From Hyalella azteca (taxonomy: Eukaryota; Arthropoda; Malacostraca; Amphipoda; Hyalellidae): a stretch of DNA of 64,000 nucleotides. Positions 56,630 to 64,000 of this stretch are shown here, piece after piece (positions within the stretch are counted from its first letter, which is position 1; every line of letters starts with the position of its first letter). The notes beneath the pieces are model-generated. The model had not been told where the DNA came from. It searched no databases and was given only the letters and a program-made list of their open reading frames with translations. The translations under genes were made by a program, and so were the position numbers. The DNA lies in the NCBI RefSeq assembly GCF_000764305.2, contig NW_025933402.1:178734-242733 (forward strand), in the 5' to 3' direction.

Positions 56630-56754
56630 AGTGGCTTTTTTGTCGTTTTTGCTGCCGCTCGAAGCTGCAGCTTTGACGACTGCTCTGCGGTAGGCTTTCC
56701 ATTCTACCACGCAGAAAGCCAAGGTGCCTGCTGCGCAGAGAATCACCAAGATGG
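56627..56754 (-). CDS. MFSD11: MFSD11-like last exon
   Basis: Ends the last helix (ILVILCAAGTLAFCVVEW) and adds a basic tail closing SGSKNDKKAT and TAA. Acceptor TCACTTTGCAG. Confidence 0.88.
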
Positions 56755-58355
56755 CTGCAAAGTGAGAAGACATATTGAATGTGAGAGACGAATATTTTTC
56801 CCCATTCTAATATTCCTTACATTTAATATGGTGCTTTCAAGCGTGCCTTTTTTATGGAGCGTGCCTAATCATAAAAAATGAATGCAGGGCGAATTTTGGA
56901 GCACCTTCGGAATTTTGGACCACAAGAAACTTTGGATACCAAGATTCGTATAGTACCGAGATGCCAGTGCAGGCTGATGTATGTGGAATAGAAGAAGCCG
57001 CAGGCGGCACTGAAGCTCTGCACGAACTTGAATACGGCAAAAGCAGGGCCAGAGTTGTCAGAGTACACGGAGCCCAGCAGCGAGTAGACTTGAGTGTTGA
57101 AACATGCGTCGCCGAAACCCAGCAAGAAGCTGCATAGCAGCGCAATCCAAACTCTGCCACAAGCAACGTAGAGGTCAATTGAAATTAACAAATACGTTAA
57201 CATACAGTTGAATACTGGTGAACGTTTTTCGTGAATCAATTGAAAATTTGCAATACGTCATAATTAGAGTTTTGCAAGTTGCCTCACATGGGCTGGCCGT
57301 CAGAAAATTTAGAAGGTCCATAAGTGTCGCCTAGGGGGGAGTCCTTGGGGAGGTTCAGGAAGATGAGGTAAAAGCAGACCATGTGGATCAGGAAACCCAG
57401 CAACACAATTGGGTCCCGCCCGAACTTGATTGTCTTGCTACCGAAGATCCCGAACGTAGCGCCGGCTGAGGAAGTGAAGTAGATCGTAGAGAATCAGGCT
57501 TTTTGTGGCACAAACAACAGTTAAAATCTTCAAGTCGTTTTGATTTTTTAGTGAACTTGTGCAGTCAGCCGTTATGGGGTGGATACAATCAATGCTCTGG
57601 GGAAGTGTCTACAAGTGTCACAATTGGAAGTGGAAGCTATCTGTTCCACATTGACTGGGTTAAAATCAGCCAGTTACAAATTACAAAAGAAGAAAGAAAA
57701 AACAAGCAGTAATGAAGGCAGGAAGACAGTTTGGATGGACAAGAAGCGTAAAAAAAGCTCATACCAAGGATCTCTCCAACTCCAATTGAGATGCCGGAGA
57801 GTCCGACCAACATCTTGGGGTCAGGGAAACGTTGCGTGAAACTCAGGCAAGCGCTGTACACCCCGCTGAAGAAACTCAGCTCCAGGCCTGCACAGTAACA
57901 TTACTATTAGTACCTAAAATGTTGTATTTGTATATATTGTAAGATGTTGTATTTGAATATGAGAGTTTACAATTATCATAGGGCATAAATATTCATTATC
58001 AATCTTACAAAGGGCTAGATCGCTACATATATTTTGAGAAATTGCATGTAAAATAAAAAAAGTGTTTGGCTCTTATAAAAGAAAATAGGACAAACCCGTG
58101 TAAAAGAACGTGACGGACAACAGAAGCATGTCTTTGGTAACAAAAAGCTTAAAACTTTTCATAAGCTCTTTAGCAGGGGAACTCGTGGCATCAGATCTGC
58201 CTGATTGTGATCCCGGTTTGGGCAGTAGGAGCAGCACGAGAGTCCCTGCCACAGACACGGCCGTCAGGGAAATGAAGACCACGAAGCGGGTGTCGGCACT
58301 TATAACTTCCTGGCCTCGGAACTTCACGAACACGAAGATGTTGCCGAACACCATG
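56627..58355 (-). CDS. MFSD11: UNC93-like protein MFSD11, 3' five exons only
   Basis: Multi-pass membrane protein of the major facilitator superfamily, UNC93/MFSD11 branch, of unknown substrate. Exons 58355-58096, 57887-57765, 57465-57288, 57153-56957 and 56754-56627 join in phase to about 295 residues. Signatures: MVFGNIFVFVKFRGQ, KSFKLFVTKDMLLLSVTFFY, TGLELSFFSGVYSA, LVGLSGISIGVGEIL, KFGRDPIVLLGFLIHMVCFY, ALLCSFLLGFGDACFNTQVY, AFAVFKFVQSFSAACGFFYS, ending in a Lys-rich tail. Family members are about 450 residues, so the first 150-170 residues are missing. No exon for the MFSD11 N-terminus was found between 58356 and 63130. Confidence 0.9.
56957..57153 (-). CDS. MFSD11: MFSD11-like exon, LLGFGDACFNTQ
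   Basis: Carries the most conserved stretch of the family (LCSFLLGFGDACFNTQ) and SGPAFAVFKFVQSFSAA. Acceptor TGTGGCAG|A, donor CTCG|GTACTA. Confidence 0.9.
57288..57465 (-). CDS. MFSD11: MFSD11-like exon, KFGRDPIVLLG
   Basis: Acceptor CTTCCTCAG, donor CCCAT|GTGAGG. Encodes a cytoplasmic turn and one long helix, then LPKDSPLGDTYGPSKF. Confidence 0.9.
57765..57887 (-). CDS. MFSD11: MFSD11-like exon, LELSFFSGVYS
   Basis: Acceptor TACTGTGCAG, donor CTTG|GTATGA; begins with two bases and ends with one, in phase with both neighbours. Confidence 0.9.
58096..58355 (-). CDS. MFSD11: MFSD11-like exon (loop and helices)
   Basis: 86 codons plus split bases. The acceptor CACGCAG|C is one of three copies in a 32-base tandem repeat. 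Entering at the two upstream copies would hit a TAA at once, so 58355 is the working boundary. Donor ACGG|GTTTGT, end phase 1. Confidence 0.85.
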
Positions 58356-58430
58356 CTGCGTGACATAGATTTGGTTAGAACACCATGCTGCGTGACACAG
58401 TTTTGGTTAGAACACCATGCTGCATTCGAA
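58349..58430. repeat. 32-base repeat copying an MFSD11 splice acceptor
   Basis: CACCATGCTGCGTGACA... starts at 58349, 58381 and 58413 (the last partial). In minus sense each carries GCAG|CATGG. Confidence 0.88.
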
Positions 58431-59060
58431 TTTGCAAAATTTTACTGGCCATATTACTATAATCTCAGACTGAACACAAACGAAATCTGCTTGTGAACAC
58501 GATCAAACGATAGGAGACTTAAATATATTATATCATACAATTTGCAAAATTTTACTGGGCATATTACTATAATCTTGAACTGAACACTTGCGAAATCAGC
58601 TTGTGGACACGACCAAATGATGGGAGACTCAAATATATTATACCTTGAAATTTGCAAAAAATTCACTGGGCATATTACTATAATCTCAGACTGAACACAA
58701 GCGATATCTGCTAGTGAACACGATCTAACGATTAGAGACTTGAATATATTATCCGCAAAAATTTACTGGGCATATTACTATAATCTTGAACTGAACACAT
58801 GCGAAATCAGCTTGTGAACACGATCTAACGATAGAAGACTTGAATCTCTTATACCTTCGAACTTATAAAATTTTACTGGGCATATTACTATATACTCAGA
58901 CTGAACACAAGCGATATATGCTTGTGAACACGATCAAACGATAGGAGGCTTAAATATATAATGCCATAGAATATACAAAAATATTCTGAGCATATATTAC
59001 TTTAATCTCAATCTGAACACAAGCGATATCTACTTCTGCAAACGGTCAAGCGACGAGGGA
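58430..59060. repeat. About 110-base tandem repeat in MFSD11 intron
   Basis: Six diverged units with TTTACTGGGCATATTACTAT, CTGAACACA and AACGATAGGAGACTTAAATA. More decayed pieces continue to about 59540. Confidence 0.88.
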
Positions 59061-60124
59061 CAACCCGCAAATTAAAATGATATAGACATAATAAATAAAA
59101 TTAAGATAAAAATAAATCAAATATGAGATAAACATAATTTTTTACTATTACGGCTCTGGTAATCGGGCTACATGCCTGCAGCACTCTCTGTATCATGTGT
59201 GATACATACCAAGTGACATTACATTTCAATTTACATCGGTGTTTTTTGGCGGTAAACATTAACTCCAATGACAGACAAGGCGTTCTCTCTATAAAAATGC
59301 GAACAATTGCCTTTCAAATAATTAAACAGCTTAAATTTTAACGTAATAAACTGAGCTATTAATATAGTTACAAATTGAATACAAGCGACATCTACGTCTG
59401 ATGACGAACTAACGATGGGGACTTGAATAATATATCACATCTTTTGAAATTTAAAAAAATTTCCGAAATTAAAAATTACGTCTGTAGACGACCGAACGAT
59501 GAGGACTTCAACATTATATTACACCATATAAAAGAGAAATATACTACTGATATTACTACCACACATAGAACACAACCGATGGCTACGCATGAAGTCGAAC
59601 AAGCGACGACAGAATCAAGTAATAATCAAATCATTTATAAAACAATCAACAATTGAACAAAATATCGTCACAAAATAAACACGAGCACTGGCTATGTCTG
59701 TATAGGAAAGCAAACAATGGAATACTCAAGTAACATATCACAGCACACAAGAGGAAGAAAAATTAACATCATATCATCACGAACTGATGACAAAAAAAAT
59801 AGCAACGCCCCAACAGACGATGAGGACTCGAGTATCATATCTATAAACACAGTGCAGATACTCTGCACATCTGCAGCAGCCCGGATAACACTACAAATTC
59901 TCACAGATGGCAACGTTACATCAGACCGCGAAAACAACGCAAATTTAAGCAATTTATATACATCGGCTAGGAATTATAACAATCTTTAATGAAACATAAG
60001 AATGCATATCAGCAGCAGCAGCAGCAAAAACATCAGCTGTGAAAATTAAATGTTATTACAATAAAAAAATTCTGCGCCTACAGAGTACAGAGTTTAATTT
60101 GAACATCGTATAACGATTGGCATT

Positions 60125-60415
60125 AACATTAAGGTTACAGCCACGACACTGCTATCTCATAAGGTTGGAAGCACGACACTTCTGTCTCATAAGGCTAAAG
60201 GCACGACACTTTTATCTCATAAGGTTGGAGGCACGACACTTCTGTCTCATAAGGCTAAAGGCACGACACNTAAGGTTAAAGGCACGACACTTCTGTCTCA
60301 TAAGGTTGGAGGCACGACACTTCTGTCTCATAAGGTTAAAGGCACGACACTTCTGTCTCATAAGGTTAAAGGCACGACACTTCTGTCTCATAAGGTTAAA
60401 GGCACGACGTTTTGT
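60125..60415. repeat. 30-base tandem repeat with an N at 60270
   Basis: About ten units of AAGGTTAAAGGCACGACACT plus TCTGTCTCAT. The N replaces most of one unit's TTCTGTCTCA, so the true copy number is uncertain: a sign of a hard assembly join. Confidence 0.92.
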
Positions 60416-61148
60416 CACATGAATGGCAAGACAGGTGGTCTTGTAATTGTGTGGGTGACAGATTGAACATTCTGAACAACCTGGCTCGCTTACAATGACC
60501 ACTGTACTTCCTGATTATCAGGACCGAAAATATTGTTAGCTAGATTGATTAACAATAATTTCAAATGATAGTCCGCTGGAGATAGCGCAGCTATCCTGGC
60601 AAGACGGATCCATGTGTTTCGGGGCGACTGTAGCTCGATAAGATAAGGATAAAAGGTCAAATAGTAGCAGAGGTTGAGCGTAATAGAGAAAGGAGAAATA
60701 GGCAAAACAAAGGTCTAGCTGGACCTTAAAAATTTTTCTTCTGATAGGAAGACAGGATCGCTATAATTATAATATAAATTAATAGTAATAAACACTGATG
60801 GACTTACGGTGGCGCCTAAGTCTACCTGTGTTTGCCAGCAATGCAAGGAAAATTAATAGGACAGTCTCGGCAATATAGCTCAATTTAAAATACAGTGTAC
60901 CCCAAACTGAACTCCACAGACTACTAATGAAGGCCCATGATGGATGAGGACCAAGAAGATACTGTGCAGTCAAGTCCAGTAATCGTAGAGACGAAACTTT
61001 TGTAGGCATTAGACAATCTTTGTAGGTATTAATCTAGCTTAGACCCAAGCAGCGAGAGACGATCACGCTATAGAGGACGCCGATACGGGCGTAGAGGCAC
61101 GGTAGACATTTCGATCCGAGAGCGCTCGGGTACAAGTTTAGTAGCCGG

Positions 61149-61384
61149 ATGTTGGCAGAGTGGCCCAGTGGTTACAGTTCAGCAGAGTACCAAGATTGGA
61201 GCAGAGAGGCGTGGGTTCGATCCCAGCTCTGTGCGCCAGTTTCTGGTCAGAAGCGGCCAGGAGGCCGGGCGGTTAAGCACAGCAGAATTGTAGCAGCGAG
61301 TTGCGAGTTCGAGACCACAAAATGCTGTAAATGTTCTGCGGTGTTAGTAATCGGCGGCAGGCCTACGGCCTACTAAACGCTGAC
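61149..61384 (+). mobile_element. Dimeric tRNA-derived SINE, plus-strand copy
   Basis: First head: GTGGCCCAGTGGTTACAG (A box) and GGGTTCGATCCCAGC (B box). Second head: GGCCGGGCGGTTAAGC (A-like) and GCGAGTTCGAGACC (B-like). It ends in an AT-rich tail. Same family as 26376, 26828 and 27371. Not a functional tRNA, since there is no clean cloverleaf with an anticodon arm. Confidence 0.8.
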
Positions 61385-61399
61385 ACCGATATTATTTTT

Positions 61400-62830
61400 A
61401 TTATATATAAATAAAAAGCTTATCTAAGACTATAACTAGGGCAAGGAATTGAGGTCGAGCGAAACCGTTTACAGGCCAAAAAAAGCGTGATGAAGCTCAA
61501 GTAGCAATGGTATAATGGTTTGCTAGCTCTTCAGCTATCAAGCTATTTCGCACCGAAGGTCAAAATATAACATCGCCAAAGAGGCAAAAGGTCTCAATTA
61601 TTCAAAATCTAAAGTTAATCATCACCCACAATTAAGGGACGGAAAGTCTCAATTGTCCAGCCCGCTGAAGCTGGCTCGAAAGAAGCAGCGTTAGCATCTC
61701 AAAGAGACGAAGTGACAAGGAGGGACAGGTAAAAAGCAAAGGAACGAAGACACTCGAACAAGAGGTCGTTTACACGGGACGTCGGCCGCCCGCACGAGAG
61801 AGACAGAGAAGGGAAATGCAAGGAATCCTGCCTACATAATAGCTTAACCTCACAACTGAGATCTGCAGTCTGACAATGCGAGCTCAGCGGTGGGATGCTC
61901 AGGAACAATTCCCCTCAAAGATGAAGCTCAACTTAATAATTTTTTGTCGAGGACAAAGAAACGCGTACTCAAAAATATATTCAAGTACACCGGACTAGCT
62001 TCAAGTGGCTTAATAGTCGCTCGACACACGGGAGGCACGGAAGCACATCAACGGTCAATGATGGTCACTACCATACATGGCATGCAGCACTCGTTTGAAC
62101 ACATGCAAGTTATTCGAAGAGAAGGCTAGCTCCGGCACCCATGATTTTACAGATTAGATTGCTAATTCCGCCTAGGCTCCCGTGTCGTGGTGGTATAGTT
62201 GACCATTTACTTGAAACTGATTCACAGTTTCTAAATTTTTCGTGATTACATCATACCAGACGTGATGGAGACAAGTGTGTACAAGAATGAATGGGGCTAC
62301 GTTTTGGTTCGTTAACCTTTCGGGCTTGATAGGTAAAACTCTGAAGGCTGGATAACAGTTGCACTGTGACAGTTCTGTTCAATGGTCAATTGCGCAATCA
62401 GGGCCTCAAGTGGTCTCGGAGAATAGATGGATGGGGACTCTGGTATTAGAACTATTGGCTGACGCTTCGGTTCAATAGTTTCTGCTAGACTATGAATGAT
62501 AGGCTTTATCTTCCAAGTTGCCTATCACCTAAAACAATAAAAGGGATCGTGTCTCATTTAGTACACTGACCTTTACGCCGGTTGTTTGGAGATCTAAGTG
62601 CTATTCACGATCATGCAACGATGCCTTCCTCGACAGTCTCAATACTCGGTTAGGGCCAATCGGCCGAAGTTTACTCTTCTAAAGAGTCCCCAAAAACGTG
62701 GCCCCGAACAAGATTGCTGTTCTACATTCCACTACATTAAACTCCACAAAAACTGTTAATAATCCTTTACAACTTCCCATATACCATCTGTCTACATCAC
62801 GACTTCACCTCACTTGCAGCTGAGGTCAGC
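61400..62830. other. Intergenic or intronic stretch, no gene seen
   Basis: AGGCAGCGTT and TCTCAAAGAGACGA words at 61560-61720 recall 11630-11800, another dispersed repeat. No MFSD11 exon recognised. Confidence 0.45.
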
Positions 62831-62861
62831 AGTCAAATGCAGCGATTTACATATGGGTTAT

Positions 62862-63130
62862 AAAGTAGCCGCCATGTAAAAGTAGCCGCCATGTGCATAA
62901 AGTAGCCGCCATGTGCACAACCTTCAACGTATATGACTACACGCCAACCTTCAACGTATCTGACCACACGCCAACCTTCAACGTATATGACCAAACGCCA
63001 ACCTTCAACGTATCTGACCACACGCCAACCTTCAACGTATCTGACCACACGTCAGCCTTCAACGTATCTGACCACACGTCAACCTTCAACGTATCTGACC
63101 ACACGTCAACCTTCAACGTATCTGACCAAC
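62862..63130. repeat. 27-base minisatellite next to the segmental duplication
   Basis: Three copies of AAAGTAGCCGCCATGT, then eight copies of AACCTTCAACGTATCTGACC plus ACACGCC. The duplicated block begins straight after, so the repeat marks the breakpoint. Confidence 0.92.
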
Positions 63131-63136
63131 AAAGGC

Positions 63137-64000
63137 CGGGTCCCTTGTGAATCAAGTCACGAAAAATTTAAGAATCGGCAACAGGCCATGGGCCTATTTC
63201 TTCAGCGCCGACAATTCTATTCTATTCTACTGAATCGACACGTTTTTCCGTGTTAATTGAGAACGCGAGGAGGTAAAAATAATAAAAAAATCCTCGCCAT
63301 AGCCTAATGGGAATTGAAATGTGTTCATTCAATTTCATAATTATTGGTTACGAATTATATGAATGGGGCGTGTCGAAGAGGAATAGCCCAAGAGTAGTCG
63401 ACGGTAATACCCACGCACTTTTGTCGAAATGGGAGTTATTCATTAATATTTCAATAAATTTTTAAGTGGCCACATTAGACGCTGGACCTCAGCTTACGGC
63501 TAGTCAGTGTGTAAATGAGTGTCAGCAAGAGACTAACAAGGCAAGGAGTTACACCAGCAAGGAGTCGAGGTGCTCTGACTGCATGTCAGTGGCAGCTGCA
63601 TTTTCAGAGGTATTTCGGTCAACAACTGACCATAATACGTCCCATAACTTCCAGTGACGCCTACAACTATTTTAAGAGTTACCTGGTCACATTTTTGATG
63701 AGACGGTCAATTGCTGACGAAACCGCGTCGATTTTCGATAATGGATAGCACATAAAGGTTTTCTTTATTATACGTTTTAAATTATTATAAGTTGTTTGTG
63801 ACTGATCGCTCCTATTACTATAGTCGGCAAGGTGCGCACAATAATACTAACGGGTAAAATGAGTTTTAAGCATATTGGGCGTCTTTAGAAACCATATATC
63901 TTTACCGCTCCAAGTACCTACCTATACAGCGATAATAATAGAGCGAAGTCCAGACGTAGCTGCAATAGAGGGGAAGAAGACGAAAATAAAATAAGTTTTA
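63137..64000. repeat. Right copy of the segmental duplication
   Basis: Matches 55766-56629 and stops at the window edge exactly at the last bases before the MFSD11 stop codon. A second MFSD11 3' exon probably follows beyond the window. Confidence 0.95.

Noticed and set aside
60779..61009. Hydrophobic minus-strand frame, tested as a missing MFSD11 N-terminal exon
   Set aside because: No GN..QT or GSGYTSLA-type family words and no fitting splice sites.
61149..61240. tRNA gene
   Set aside because: A and B boxes are present but there is no clean anticodon stem, and the unit recurs with a second tRNA-like module and tail, so it is a SINE.
62862..63130. CRISPR-like regular repeats
   Set aside because: A 27-base unit without unique spacers in a eukaryotic genome: an ordinary minisatellite.

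Overview
The window is nuclear DNA of an invertebrate animal. Multi-exon genes with GT-AG introns, AT-rich introns full of minisatellites, a tRNA-derived SINE and TA-flanked MITEs all fit an arthropod; crustacean is my best guess but is not proven by the sequence. Every supported gene is on the minus strand, so transcription runs right to left.

Layout. (1) 77-16994: a lemur-type receptor kinase (LMTK/AATK family), 10 well-supported exons plus one likely 36-base micro-exon. It has a signal peptide, one membrane helix, a kinase domain with HAD and DYG in place of HRD and DFG, and a 7.5 kb exon for a long acidic tail with 33 tandem decapeptides. It runs off the left edge. (2) About 17.0-28.6 kb: no host gene seen. 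It holds a 4.5 kb hAT-like transposon with 20-base inverted ends and an 8-base target duplication, carrying a decayed reading frame and a LINE tail, followed by tRNA-derived SINEs. (3) 28.7-45.2 kb: the most interesting part. I read it as a tandemly duplicated, non-coding, spliced snoRNA host gene. Two collinear halves (about 28.7-36.1 and 37.0-45.2 kb) carry paired box C/D snoRNA candidates, most lying 60-90 nt upstream of a splice acceptor, plus three H/ACA candidates. Two guide families match universally conserved rRNA: 14 nt of 18S and 13 nt of 28S. (4) 45.9-49.0 kb: ribosomal protein L17 (uL22), four coding exons, with a long Lys/Ala tail. A pair of oppositely oriented MITEs lies either side of its first coding exon. 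(5) 49-56 kb: intergenic repeats. (6) 56.4-58.4 kb: the 3' five exons of an UNC93/MFSD11-like membrane protein. Its 5' exons are not found, and its 3' flank is repeated almost perfectly at 63.13-64.0 kb, implying either a very recent tandem duplication or an assembly artefact (there is one N at 60270).

The genes share a theme only in the middle: RpL17 and the snoRNA host array both serve ribosome production, and in animals such host genes often travel with ribosomal protein genes. LMTK and MFSD11 are unrelated neighbours. All rRNA matches are made against rRNA sequence from memory and need an alignment.
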